Below, piece by piece: positions 52,596-61,763 of a stretch of DNA of 64,000 nucleotides (its first letter is position 1; each line of letters starts with the position of its first letter). Under the pieces are notes generated by a model. That model was not told where the DNA came from, searched no databases, and saw nothing but the letters and a program-made list of their open reading frames with translations. Source of the DNA: JAUIET01 sp039111475 (GTDB taxonomy: Bacteria > Pseudomonadota > Gammaproteobacteria > Pseudomonadales > JAUIET01); assembly GCA_039111475.1 (NCBI GenBank), contig JBCCIP010000008.1, forward strand, positions 1 through 64,000, written 5' to 3'. The position numbers and the translations under genes were made by a program.

Positions 52596-53726
52596 TTATG
52601 CTTTGAACAGAACTTTCAACTCAGAAATGTACGGCAGTGAAGCGATATCGTCTTGTAATGATCTAACGTATTTCTCAGCATCACCGGCACTCGCAAGAAC
52701 GCTAATCGGTAGTATCAGCTCAGCATGAACTGAACCAGACAAAAAGTGTAGGCGAACGTTGTTCAGCTCTTTGGCTGGAACGTTTGGCCAGCATTGTGAC
52801 AGAGAATTTATTACACTCTGTCGACTTGGCAAGGTTGCATTCAAGGGTTCGTTTTCATCGTCTTCCGGGTCTATATGCACTGTTACATCATTGACCAGCT
52901 CGCTGTCATTCAACAATGCGTTGCGTACGGAATCTCCGATTTGATGCCCTTCAGACACGCTCAGTTTTGGGTCCACCTGTATGTGCACATCCACAAATGC
53001 ATCACCTGCGCTCGTGCGAGTGCGCAGTTCGTGTACGGCCCGCACTCCGGCCACCGCCAACATTATCCGCTTAAGCTTCTCTATTTCCTCTACTTCCAGT
53101 GCTGAATCGATCAGCTCTTCGCTGCTGGAACGCGCAAGATCAAAACCGATTTTTGCGATCATTACGGCAACAACCACCGCGGCAACGGCGTCTAACAATG
53201 GGTAGCCAAGCATGGCCCCACCAATGCCAATCAGCACCACGATTGAAGATACGGCATCTGAGCGGCTGTGCCACGCATTTGCCCTTAACAAATCCGACTT
53301 ATACTTCTTTGCCGCTCGCATCGTGTAGTGATATATCCATTCTTTACTGGCAATGGATAGCGCAGCAACCAGTAAAGCCAACACACCAGGTGTGAGTAGT
53401 TCGTTTGCGTTAATTAAGCGCACGATAGCGTCAGCTGCAATACCAAGCGCAAGCAAAATCAAGGTTGCACCTAAAACAACCGTTGCCAGAGTTTCTATGC
53501 GGCCATGCCCATACGGGTGTTCGGCATCAGCTGCTTTGTTGGAATGCTTCGCTGCGTAAAGTACAAAACCATCGGTAGCAAGATCTGAAAACGAGTGAAT
53601 TCCGTCGGCAAACAATGCCTGAGAATTTGCCAGCCATCCCACTGTTAGTTTTGCGACACCTAATAAAAAATCGGCGATAGCGCCGACAATGGTGACCTTG
53701 CGCAGTTCTTTGTATCGTTCATTCAT
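52596..53726 (-). CDS. Cation diffusion facilitator (CDF) family transporter
   Basis: 376 residues. Six helices with the family metal site pattern (LFADGIHSFSDLATDGFVLYAA in helix 2; NAWHSRSDAVSSIVVLIG in helix 5), then a cytoplasmic ferredoxin-like dimer domain (VRAVHELRTRTSAGDAFVDVHIQVDPKLSVSEGHQIGD) and an extra C-terminal domain of about 90 residues. It exports divalent cations (Zn, Fe, Mn or similar) against protons. Metal choice cannot be fixed. Confidence 0.92.
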   Translation of the reverse strand: MNERYKELRKVTIVGAIADFLLGVAKLTVGWLANSQALFADGIHSFSDLATDGFVLYAAKHSNKAADAEHPYGHGRIETLATVVLGATLILLALGIAADAIVRLINANELLTPGVLALLVAALSIASKEWIYHYTMRAAKKYKSDLLRANAWHSRSDAVSSIVVLIGIGGAMLGYPLLDAVAAVVVAVMIAKIGFDLARSSSEELIDSALEVEEIEKLKRIMLAVAGVRAVHELRTRTSAGDAFVDVHIQVDPKLSVSEGHQIGDSVRNALLNDSELVNDVTVHIDPEDDENEPLNATLPSRQSVINSLSQCWPNVPAKELNNVRLHFLSGSVHAELILPISVLASAGDAEKYVRSLQDDIASLPYISELKVLFKA

Positions 53727-53815
53727 TGCCCACGGAGTTTACCAGAACTAAGGTAGTGCGATGGATAGGTTGTGATGCGTTCATACGGAGCAATTGAGCA
53801 ATCACTTACTTCCTC

Positions 53816-55036
53816 TTAGTGACTTTGATTGCCCTTTTCTTTAGGCAGACTTAACTGAAGAACCACATACGCAATAAGTGCCGACAAAATCGAACCAAGT
53901 AAAATTCCCAGGCGATCACCCTGGAAATAGGCACCACTGCCATGCTCAAAAGCCAAACCCGCAATAAACAGACTCATGGTGAAACCAATACCACATGCCG
54001 CGGAAACACCCAACAACTGAGCCCAATTCATATCCTTTGGCAGACTAACCAACTTAAGCGCAACAGCAAGACCAACAAACGCCAGTATGCCTATTGGTTT
54101 ACCCAACAACAGCCCGCTGGTGATGCCCAAGGTGACCGGATGCAATAAATCATCCATCGACATGCTACCCAATGCGAGCCCCGCGTTGGCGAACGCAAAA
54201 ATAGGCAGTATTGCGAACGCCACTGGTCCATGAAGATTATGTTCCAAATCTTGCAGCGGTGAATGACCTTTACCGTCGCGCATAGGAATACAAAATGCAA
54301 TCAACACGCCCGCCAGGGTTGCGTGCACACCCGACTTGAGCACAGCAACCCAAAGGACGATACCCACAAAAATGTAGCTGGATGTGCGAGTGACACCGGA
54401 TCTGTTCATGATGACTGCCACTGCCAGCGCCATGCTGCCTATAGTCAGTGCGGTGAGAGAAATATCCGCCGAATAGAAAATTGCGATAATAATAATGGCG
54501 GCGAGATCGTCAAAAATTGCCAGCGTCAGCAAGAACACTTTCAATGACGTTGGCACTCTGCGACCAAAAACACTTAACAGACCGAGAGCGAAAGCGATGT
54601 CGGTTGCGACAGGTATCGCCCAGCCATCCATAGCAATAGGGTCGTTCCAATTGAGCCAAGAATAGATACCAGCGGGTACCAACATGCCACCAAGTGCGCC
54701 AAAGCCCGGCAGAATTATCTGCGAAGGTGATGACAACTCCCCTTCCATTACCTCACGCTTTATCTCCAGACCAATCAGGAAGAAGAAGATGGCCATAAGT
54801 CCGTCATTGATCCACAGTAGCAAAGGCTTGGAAATCGCAAAATCACCGACGGTTACTGCCACTAAGGTGTCAAGCAAAGCATCGTAATAACTCGACAGAG
54901 AAGTATTGGCCGCAATCATCGCCAGTACGGCGGCGCATAACAGCAATACTCCGCCAGTAGACTCCATGCGCATGAACTCTCTGACCGCGGCTAACAGTGG
55001 CTGATTCGTGTCGTTGCTTGTCGTTTCGTTTTGCAT
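53816..55036 (-). CDS. nhaA: Na+/H+ antiporter NhaA
   Basis: About 406 residues with 12 helices. Landmarks: LLLWINDGLMAIFFFLIGLEIKREVMEGEL, AIPVATDIAFALGLLSVFGRRVP (the two ion-binding Asp motif region is VATDIAFALG with FLLTLAIFDDLAAIIIIA). The ATG at 55034-55036 begins MQNETTSND and fits family length; the frame runs to 55111. It expels sodium using the proton gradient. Divergent from the carbonic anhydrase gene. Confidence 0.94.
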   Translation of the reverse strand: MQNETTSNDTNQPLLAAVREFMRMESTGGVLLLCAAVLAMIAANTSLSSYYDALLDTLVAVTVGDFAISKPLLLWINDGLMAIFFFLIGLEIKREVMEGELSSPSQIILPGFGALGGMLVPAGIYSWLNWNDPIAMDGWAIPVATDIAFALGLLSVFGRRVPTSLKVFLLTLAIFDDLAAIIIIAIFYSADISLTALTIGSMALAVAVIMNRSGVTRTSSYIFVGIVLWVAVLKSGVHATLAGVLIAFCIPMRDGKGHSPLQDLEHNLHGPVAFAILPIFAFANAGLALGSMSMDDLLHPVTLGITSGLLLGKPIGILAFVGLAVALKLVSLPKDMNWAQLLGVSAACGIGFTMSLFIAGLAFEHGSGAYFQGDRLGILLGSILSALIAYVVLQLSLPKEKGNQSH

Positions 55037-55381
55037 ATATATGGTGCTTAATACAGAATGATCAGCTTTAGTGCAGCCACCATTGTGCGTCGGAGGCCAG
55101 GTATATGCCAACGAATGTTGAAATTTTCAACGCCCCGGGATATTAGCGCTCACTACGCCCAGGTGAAGTGACTCTGTGCGGTTATCATACAATGACCCAA
55201 CAAAAGGCGATCGCCCAGATATATGAGAAATTCGTATATTTACGGTTATACGATCCAATCAACTGAATAGATCAATTAATATGATGTGAGTCGATCAGAG
55301 AGTATGGTCGTAATGAATGTAGATGCAGGTAGCAACAGTTCAGCAGCTAACCGATAACGTAACGATTTTTGGAGGATGACC
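55037..55381. other. Divergent intergenic region nhaA / carbonic anhydrase
   Basis: 345 bases, AT-rich in its middle (about 55220-55300). It must contain both promoters. A ribosome site GGAGG is at 55371-55375. I find no clear operator or RNA gene. Confidence 0.5.
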
Positions 55382-56278
55382 ATGAGCAGATCTTATCGCA
55401 ACCACAACGTTGAAAACGATTCAATTAACGTTTCGATTGCAGCGCCAATGGAAACACAACTTTGGAAAAGGAGCATCGTTATGCTGAGCACTTTCGCGCT
55501 TGTGCTAATGTTTTCCGCTGCAATACTGGCGGACGATCATGCTAACGCTGCGCAAAGTTGCGAAGGGTTTGGCCCTCAAACTCCTCGTGATATAGATCAA
55601 TTGTCAGGTACCAACAAGCGGGCATTTTCACTGGCGCCGGCGTACACAGAGATGAATCTCTGCAATATTCATTTCCACAAAAATGCAGAACACAAGGCGA
55701 AAGATTTTGCGATTTTTGCTGGCGAAGGTAACAAGAAAGGCGTGGGTGGCGGTTATCAGTGCGCAATTAGTCAGTCGCTCAGTAACGCAGAGCGTAAACC
55801 AATATCAAAGTCAGTGTGCGGTGGTATAGAACCAGGTGACACCGTGGAATTCCATTGGGTGCATTCATCGTGCGATGTGGCTCCTGGACCCAGTCTTGGA
55901 GCGTGTTTGTCGGATAAATGCGCTAATCCAAATCTGCGAGTGGAAACTCAAGTATTTACAGTAGTGAACGACAAGAACGCGAGGAATTTTGATGACTTCC
56001 GCTACGACGCTGCACAGGAAGGTGGCTTGCACCAGGTTAAAGCACTGCCAACTAACACTGGACAGCCAGTTGAGTTCACCGGCTCTACCACTGGCCCGTC
56101 GTACAACGCGCAGCAATGTTCGCCTCTGCAGGTGTCGTGGAGCGTTCGCCCGCACTGCGCCAAGGTCAGCATTCAGAGCCTCGCGAAATGGTGCGAAAAC
56201 AACGAGTTTGATGAAGATCACGCACATGGTGTCAGAGAATTAGTGACAGACCCTGCACTGTTGTCTGAAATCAAGTAA
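55382..56278 (+). CDS. Delta-class carbonic anhydrase (periplasmic)
   Basis: 298 residues from the ATG at 55382 (GGAGG 6 bases upstream). Conserved blocks of bacterial delta-class enzymes: CEGFGPQTPRDI, NLCNIHFHKNAEHK and VEFHWVHSSC (zinc-binding histidines), LGACLSDKCANPNLRVETQVFTVVND, SWSVRPHCAKVSI and AHGVRELV. Several cysteines probably form disulfides. It interconverts CO2 and bicarbonate in the periplasm. A second in-frame ATG at 55481, also with a strong ribosome site (AAAAGGAG), starts right at the hydrophobic signal segment. Confidence 0.86.
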   Translation: MSRSYRNHNVENDSINVSIAAPMETQLWKRSIVMLSTFALVLMFSAAILADDHANAAQSCEGFGPQTPRDIDQLSGTNKRAFSLAPAYTEMNLCNIHFHKNAEHKAKDFAIFAGEGNKKGVGGGYQCAISQSLSNAERKPISKSVCGGIEPGDTVEFHWVHSSCDVAPGPSLGACLSDKCANPNLRVETQVFTVVNDKNARNFDDFRYDAAQEGGLHQVKALPTNTGQPVEFTGSTTGPSYNAQQCSPLQVSWSVRPHCAKVSIQSLAKWCENNEFDEDHAHGVRELVTDPALLSEIK

Positions 56279-56395
56279 GTCGCTACTTGACGGTCGCAGC
56301 GGGTCAGTGGCAGGATGAAACTCTTGGGAAAGTAAGGTTTGCGTATTGGAGTAAACGTTGCGGCGACAATCATTAATTGAAAATAGGGGTTTGAT

Positions 56396-56875
56396 GTGAT
56401 CAATAAATTAAGGAAGACATGTATTTGTGCCGCATCGGTTGCAACTTTATTATTGGCACCGGTCGCTATTTCACACTTTGACGATAAGGAAATGGCGCAA
56501 TCCTATCGCCAGTCCTGGTTCGCCATAGTGGCGTCAAACTTTGGCCCAATGGCTGCAATGATGAAAGGCGATATGCCTTACGACGAATCACGCATGAAAG
56601 AACATGCAAGTGATTTATCTGCGCTTGCGTCTATGAATATTATGCGCGGGTTTGCCGAGGGTACTGACCAAGGTACCACTCGAGCCAAGCCGGAAGTATG
56701 GGAAAACAAAGAAGACTTCAGCAAAAAAATGGATGATTTAGTCACAGCCATTGCGGCACTAGATGCGGCGGCGCAAACCGGTGAAAAGAAAGAAATTGCA
56801 CCGGCGTTTGGTGCAACCGGCAAAGCCTGCAAGGCTTGCCATGATGACTACAAGTCTAAAGACTACTTGTACTAA
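56396..56875 (+). CDS. Cytochrome c' (class II c-type cytochrome)
   Basis: 159 residues. Signal peptide (CICAASVATLLLAPVAIS), four-helix-bundle sequence, and the heme motif CKACH at 145-149 near the C-terminus, as in class II cytochromes. GTG start with AGGGG 7 bases upstream. Such proteins bind NO or act in electron transfer. The cytochrome b561 gene is convergent, 6 bases away. Confidence 0.9.
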   Translation: MINKLRKTCICAASVATLLLAPVAISHFDDKEMAQSYRQSWFAIVASNFGPMAAMMKGDMPYDESRMKEHASDLSALASMNIMRGFAEGTDQGTTRAKPEVWENKEDFSKKMDDLVTAIAALDAAAQTGEKKEIAPAFGATGKACKACHDDYKSKDYLY

Positions 56876-56881
56876 GCGTTG

Positions 56882-57577
56882 TTAGAACCACTGACTCGTT
56901 GGCTGTGGTGCTGACTGCACCGCAGCCCACAACGCGACGGCAACAATCAACAGTATAGCAAGCCATCGCCAGCTCGGTTTGGGTGGTGCATCCGAATAGA
57001 CATCATCGTCAGCGCCTAGAATCATTGGCTTTAGAAGATTCTTGCCGCGCCAGGTATAAAAAAACACAGCTGCAATGTGCAGCGCGATGCACACAAGCAA
57101 AACATTAAACGCATAATCATGAACAACGCCAAAGCGGTCCTGCCATTCCGACTCTACCAGGTGGTAGAGCGGCCCATTAAACAGAATATCATCGCTGTTA
57201 AACAAGCCGCTGAGTGATTGCACAAGCAGCAAGCTCAACATTAGTACAACCGACCATCCACCCGCCGGATTGTGCCCAACCACTTTGTGACTGGGCAAGG
57301 AAGCCTGTGCGTCTTCGGGCGACGAAAACAAATAGTCTATTACGGTTCGTGGACCCTTCACAAACGTAGCAAACCGGGATGGTTTACTACCAACGAAACC
57401 CCATATCAATCGACTGATAACCAATACAAAAATGCCGTACCCGGTCCATTGGTGAAGATCTGTGCGCTGTGTTTCCGCACTCCACCAGGCTAACAGCATC
57501 GCCACAATAAAGAGGCCATGGCCTAGGCGAGTAGGCAGATCCCAAACCGGCCATTTTTTTCCAGTCGACTTCTCCAA
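56882..57577 (-). CDS. Cytochrome b561-type diheme membrane protein
   Basis: 231 residues. Four core helices with heme histidines (TRLGHGLFIVAMLLAWW; DLHQWTGYGIFV; FGVVHDYAFNVLLVCIALHIAAVFFY) and a C-terminal fifth helix. It probably passes quinol electrons to a periplasmic acceptor, plausibly the adjacent cytochrome c'. The GxKPSRFATFVKGP block is typical of the b561/Ni-hydrogenase-b group. Confidence 0.9.
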   Translation of the reverse strand: MEKSTGKKWPVWDLPTRLGHGLFIVAMLLAWWSAETQRTDLHQWTGYGIFVLVISRLIWGFVGSKPSRFATFVKGPRTVIDYLFSSPEDAQASLPSHKVVGHNPAGGWSVVLMLSLLLVQSLSGLFNSDDILFNGPLYHLVESEWQDRFGVVHDYAFNVLLVCIALHIAAVFFYTWRGKNLLKPMILGADDDVYSDAPPKPSWRWLAILLIVAVALWAAVQSAPQPTSQWF

Positions 57578-57708
57578 CAGTACCTCACTGCTTCACATGA
57601 CAAATAAGGTGTCAGTCTACTATCGAACCACACTACTGCAAATATATGTCGGTTTAGCGTAACGTTACGCAGTTCTTAACTAGGACATGTCACGCTAGGC
57701 GCGACCTC

Positions 57709-57954
57709 CTATTTTCCAATTGAAGTAACCACCTGCAATCCCTCGTAGATGGGTAGATACGCAGCACGCAGTGTTTTTCCAGCAATACCAAGTCGATGGG
57801 ATACTCCTCGACCAATCAGACGAGTATTGACTTTTGCCGCCGCCGAAACAGCCTCCACCGCAGAATCAGCCTGAGTAAATGCGGCAACATTGTGCTCTCT
57901 AAAATCACGCAGTTGTTCGCGATTGGAACCTTGTCCTTTCTTGACATGGATCAA
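57709..57954 (-). CDS. Small helical open frame, possibly phasin-like
   Basis: 81 residues from a TTG, helix-prone with an alanine-rich core (REHNVAAFTQADSAVEAVSAAAKVNTRLIGRGV). This faintly recalls phasins, but the start and ribosome site are poor and the length is below the family norm. It follows the Anr/FNR gene by 45 bases. It may be a degraded or non-coding frame. The rest of 57578-57999 holds nothing I recognise. Confidence 0.3.
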   Translation of the reverse strand: MIHVKKGQGSNREQLRDFREHNVAAFTQADSAVEAVSAAAKVNTRLIGRGVSHRLGIAGKTLRAAYLPIYEGLQVVTSIGK

Positions 57955-57999
57955 ACCATCTGCGAGTTGTATTAGAGGTGGGTGCTGTGAATTGAAAAA

Positions 58000-58722
58000 C
58001 TAGGCCTGAACGCCAGCAATCTGCTTCAGCGCGTCGATGTCCTGAATTCGTACAGCCCGGCCTTCCACGTCAATCCAGATATTCTTCTTGAAGCGACCGA
58101 ACACACGACTGACTGTTTCGATGGTAAGACCCAAAAAATTGCCGATATCCATACGCGACATTGGCAGCAGGAAACGTTCACCGGAAAGCTGACGCCTGGC
58201 GAAACGCGCAGAAAGGCTTAGCAGAAATGCGGCAACGCGCTCATCGGCCGTGTTCTTGCTAAGTAAGGTAAGCAGTTTTTGATCGTCAGCAATTTCGCGA
58301 CTTAGAAGCTTGAAGAAATACCTCTGTAAGTTTGGTAATTGCAAACTCAGATCACCCAGTTGATCGAAAGGAATTTCGCAAACGGAAGACGTTTCCAACG
58401 CTATCGCTGAACTGGCGTATTTGTGATTGGCAATACCATCAACGCCCAGGATTTCACCGGGCAAATAAAAGCCCGTGACTTGCTCTTCCCCAGCGCTGGT
58501 AGTGCAAAATGCTTTTAAGGAACCCGATCTCACCGCATAGACTGAGCCAAATTCACTTTGTTGTGAATATAGGGTATCGCCTTTCTGAAGCGGTTTACCA
58601 CGGCGGACTATTTCATCCAGCTTAACGATGTCTGCACTGGCAACCGCCAGCGGCAAGCAAATACCACTTAATCTGCAATCTGCGCAAGAAACCTCTTGGT
58701 TATGCGGGCAATGGTGCTGCAT
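58000..58722 (-). CDS. anr: Anr/FNR oxygen-sensing transcriptional regulator
   Basis: 240 residues. Four cluster ligands: Cys 13, 16 and 22 (CADCRLSGIC, C-x2-C-x5-C as in FNR) and Cys 115 (SSVCEIPF). Cyclic-nucleotide-like beta roll, then the recognition helix region (MSRMDIGNFLGLTIETVSRVFGRF) with E-SR contacts of the FNR type, which reads TTGAT-N4-ATCAA. The ATG at 58720-58722 follows AAAGGAAG; a GTG at 58743 is less likely. The universal stress gene at 52083 is a probable target. Confidence 0.94.
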   Translation of the reverse strand: MQHHCPHNQEVSCADCRLSGICLPLAVASADIVKLDEIVRRGKPLQKGDTLYSQQSEFGSVYAVRSGSLKAFCTTSAGEEQVTGFYLPGEILGVDGIANHKYASSAIALETSSVCEIPFDQLGDLSLQLPNLQRYFFKLLSREIADDQKLLTLLSKNTADERVAAFLLSLSARFARRQLSGERFLLPMSRMDIGNFLGLTIETVSRVFGRFKKNIWIDVEGRAVRIQDIDALKQIAGVQA

Positions 58723-58809
58723 GGATCGCTTCCTTTGCGGCACGAATAATCGTGTCCGTCGACCACGGTATTATAGCGTTTCGGAGTGACAGGAAGCGAG
58801 AATTCTCAG

Positions 58810-59058
58810 CTACTGCTCTGCGTCTTCGCTTTGACCAAGTGCGATCACAGACTCTTGAGCGTCATTTTCCGAATAGCGCTTATCCTTCCAGCTGGCAAAC
58901 AGCAAGGTCAGCAAACCAAGCAACACTTCGTCAGCGAACGGTACGAAATCAGGAATGAAAAGATCTGCCACAAATAACGCCCCTGTCAGCCAGAACAGTT
59001 GGCGAAAGCGCAATTTTCTCGCCCATGCGAGCAAGGCTGTGGCTACCGGAATATTCAT
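58810..59058 (-). CDS. Small membrane protein, DUF6116-like
   Basis: 82 residues from the ATG at 59056-59058. The open frame extends to 59334 but that part overlaps the divergent monooxygenase gene and is low-complexity basic sequence. Pattern: KLRFRQLFWLTGALFVADLFIPDFVPFADEVLLGLLTLLFASWKDKR, two short hydrophobic segments as in DUF6116/YkvA-like proteins. Function unknown. Confidence 0.72.
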   Translation of the reverse strand: MNIPVATALLAWARKLRFRQLFWLTGALFVADLFIPDFVPFADEVLLGLLTLLFASWKDKRYSENDAQESVIALGQSEDAEQ

Positions 59059-59234
59059 TGATTCAGCTTGCCTGCTACGCCGCAGTCTTGCAAGACCTTG
59101 AAACCGTAATTTGCATTCAGGCCGCTCGCTGCGCCAGCGAACCAGTCCAAGCGATCTGAGAAAAATGTAAGCCTGTACGATGCAGTTCGGGTTATCCTTG
59201 CTTTGCGCAAGTAAACCGCGCTTAGGAGTCAATA

Positions 59235-61142
59235 ATGAGCAAGCTTCCCAACGACGCATTCCTTGATCAGGCCCTAATGGAGGCCAGTATTCCTGCGTTG
59301 ATGATGTCAATGATTCACCTAAGCGGCGACACAAGCCTGATAGATGGTGATATTCGCCCGAATCGCATAGAGATGTTGCAAAAGATGGACGGCGGCCTTA
59401 GCGAGCAGCAGCAGGCCAATGTTCGCGAGATGCTGAAGCAAACCCTTAAAGCAGCACATAACTCGGGCACAGAGCCAACAATGGACTTTGAACGCGGCGA
59501 ACTTGAAAAAATGCTCGCATACGCTGTGGGCGAACAGCAGATGGAGCCGCGCTACAACGACATGATGCTGGAAGAATTGGCCATTGACCGCCAAGACACC
59601 AAACGGGTTGCAATTGATTCTCAAGCGGTGGCGAAGGCGGGCTTGAAAGTTGCAATCATCGGCGCTGGCGTGTCGGGTCTATTGCTGGCGATGCGTTTGC
59701 AGCAAGCCGGTATCGATTATGTGATTCTGGAAAAAAATGCTGACGTTGGCGGCACATGGTTCGAAAACAGCTACCCCGGTTGCCGGGTTGACATTGCCAG
59801 TCACGCTTACTCGTTTTCATTTGATCATGCCTATCGTTGGCGACATTTCTTTGGTCAACACGAAGAGCTGAGGGCCTACTTCGCGAACTTTGCCACGCAG
59901 CAGGCATTGCGCCAACACATTCAGTTTAATACCGAGGTCACGACTGCACACTACCAGGAGCAAAACCAACAATGGACATTAACGTGTCATAGCAACGGTG
60001 ACGATACGGAAGTACAAGCAGACGTTGTGATCAGCGCGGTAGGTCAGCTTAACCGCCCGAAATTACCAGATATGCCGGGCATCAATGACTTCAGCGGCAT
60101 ACACATGCATTCCGCACAGTGGGACCATTCGGTCAACCTGGAAGGAAAGCGCGTGGTGGTGGTGGGTTCGGGTGCAACAGCGTTTCAGATGGTGCCTGAG
60201 CTCGCGAAAATAACCTCTCAGCTAAGCGTTTTCCAACGCACTCCACAGTGGATGATTTCAAACCCTGGTTACCACGAAGCGGTTAGCGAAGAGCACATGT
60301 GGTGCTTCGATAATCTGCCAGGTTATGCGCGTTGGTACCGAATTCTGGCGCTTTGGCCAATGCTGGATAAATCCAAGCTGCTCGCTGAAATTGAACCTGG
60401 CTGGGACGACGGCGGTTTAAGCTGTGGCCAATGGAACAGCCGTATGCGCGACAACTTGGTGAGCTACATTTCAGCACAAGTAGACGATCAGGAACTGCTG
60501 AAGAATGTTATCCCGAACTATCCGCCCATGGGCACGCGAGTATTGCAAGACAATGGCAGCTGGCTGCAGACGTTGCAGCAACCTCACGTTGATTTGGTTA
60601 CCGAGGCCGTCAGTGAAGTGACACCTAACGGGGTTCGCGGCGCTAATGGCACGGAAGTGGAAGCAGACATCATTGTATGGGCCACCGGCTTTCAAACCGA
60701 CCGGTTTGTGTGGCCAATGCAAGTGTCAGGCCGCAATGGCGCGCAACTTGACGATGTATGGTCCGGCGCACCAAAAGCATATCTGGGTATGACTGTGCCC
60801 TCTTTCCCCAATTTCTTCTGCCTTTATGGGCCAAATACGAATGTTGCTCACACCGGCAATGTCATTCTGATCGCGGAATGTCAAACTCGTTACGTGATGA
60901 GCGCACTCAAAGCGATGTGCGAAAAAGGAATCAAATCTGTTGAGTGCAGAGAGGATGTTGCCGATGACTATGAACAACGATTAACAGAGTCTCTCAGCAC
61001 AAAAGTGTGGTCGCACCCGGCGGTGCAAGGCTTCTATCGCCTGGGGTCAACTGGTCGGGTGGTGATCAATATGCCCTGGGATGCGGTTGATTATTGGGAA
61101 TGGACCAAGCAATTGGATGAGACCAACTATCTGATTTCATAA
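59235..61142 (+). CDS. Baeyer-Villiger flavin monooxygenase, HAPMO-like
   Basis: 635 residues. FAD motif GAGVSG (143-148) with VILEKNADVGGTWFENSYPGCRVDI, the Baeyer-Villiger fingerprint FSGIHMHSAQW, NADPH motif VVVVGSGATAFQMVPEL, and ATGFQTD. A helical N-terminal extension of about 135 residues and total length match 4-hydroxyacetophenone monooxygenase (about 640), not the shorter cyclohexanone type. Expected to turn ketones into esters with O2 and NADPH. AGGAG lies 6 bases before the ATG. Confidence 0.88.
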   Translation: MSKLPNDAFLDQALMEASIPALMMSMIHLSGDTSLIDGDIRPNRIEMLQKMDGGLSEQQQANVREMLKQTLKAAHNSGTEPTMDFERGELEKMLAYAVGEQQMEPRYNDMMLEELAIDRQDTKRVAIDSQAVAKAGLKVAIIGAGVSGLLLAMRLQQAGIDYVILEKNADVGGTWFENSYPGCRVDIASHAYSFSFDHAYRWRHFFGQHEELRAYFANFATQQALRQHIQFNTEVTTAHYQEQNQQWTLTCHSNGDDTEVQADVVISAVGQLNRPKLPDMPGINDFSGIHMHSAQWDHSVNLEGKRVVVVGSGATAFQMVPELAKITSQLSVFQRTPQWMISNPGYHEAVSEEHMWCFDNLPGYARWYRILALWPMLDKSKLLAEIEPGWDDGGLSCGQWNSRMRDNLVSYISAQVDDQELLKNVIPNYPPMGTRVLQDNGSWLQTLQQPHVDLVTEAVSEVTPNGVRGANGTEVEADIIVWATGFQTDRFVWPMQVSGRNGAQLDDVWSGAPKAYLGMTVPSFPNFFCLYGPNTNVAHTGNVILIAECQTRYVMSALKAMCEKGIKSVECREDVADDYEQRLTESLSTKVWSHPAVQGFYRLGSTGRVVINMPWDAVDYWEWTKQLDETNYLIS

Positions 61143-61171
61143 CAAATTATAAAATAAACACTAAGATATTT

Positions 61172-61203
61172 GACATATATGTCTCATATGTGACATATTT
61201 GTC
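61172..61203. promoter_or_regulatory. Tandem operators GACATATATGTC and GACATATTTGTC
   Basis: Two 12-bp sites start exactly 20 bp apart (61172-61183, perfect palindrome; 61192-61203, GACA/TGTC arms). They end 2 bases before the TetR ATG at 61206. Same-face spacing suits two TetR dimers and autorepression. Confidence 0.68.
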
Positions 61204-61205
61204 TC

Positions 61206-61763
61206 ATGAACAATATTAAGCGAGTTTCAACTAAAGAGGCTCTAGTGGACGCAGGCTTTGAGGTACTGAGCCGAAACCCTGGAGCAAACCTGTCAGATAT
61301 TGCCGGTGCTGCCGGCGTATCCAGAGCAACCTTACACCGTTACTTTCCCTCGCGAGAGGCGATGATAGAGGAGCTTGCCCAGATTGCTCTAAAGGAAATA
61401 GACCAAGCCTGCGAACAGGCTTGTGACGGCCTGCAAAGCGCTGCCGAGATGCTGCAAAGCATTTTCCATGCACTTGTACCTCTAGGCGACCGGCATGGTT
61501 TTCTGAGTTACGAGACTGTGCCAAGTAACAGCATCTTGCACTCTGAATTCCATCGCCAAGACAGGGAAACTGAAGAACTGGTAGCCGCTGCGAAGGAAGA
61601 AGGTCTTTTTGACCCTGGCGTTCCAGACAGTTGGATCGCAGAAGCGTTTGACTACCTGTTGTACGCCGCGTGGAACAATATTCGCGCTGGGCAGGCAACC
61701 ACAAACCAGGCCGCTGAACTGGCCTGGCGAACGTTTACTTCCGGATTGGGAGCGCGTTCGTGA
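61206..61763 (+). CDS. TetR-family regulator
   Basis: 185 residues. N-terminal helix-turn-helix (NLSDIAGAAGVSRATLHRYFPSREAMIEELA), then a helical ligand domain. The stop overlaps the GTG of the sterol-desaturase-family gene, so the regulator, that enzyme and DUF2147 form one operon behind the monooxygenase. Tandem palindromes abut the start codon. Confidence 0.9.
   Translation: MNNIKRVSTKEALVDAGFEVLSRNPGANLSDIAGAAGVSRATLHRYFPSREAMIEELAQIALKEIDQACEQACDGLQSAAEMLQSIFHALVPLGDRHGFLSYETVPSNSILHSEFHRQDRETEELVAAAKEEGLFDPGVPDSWIAEAFDYLLYAAWNNIRAGQATTNQAAELAWRTFTSGLGARS

Noticed and set aside
56391..56403. TTGATGTGATCAA over the cytochrome c' start codon as an FNR box
   Set aside because: The spacer is 3 bases, not the required 4, and the position overlaps the GTG start, which does not suit activation.
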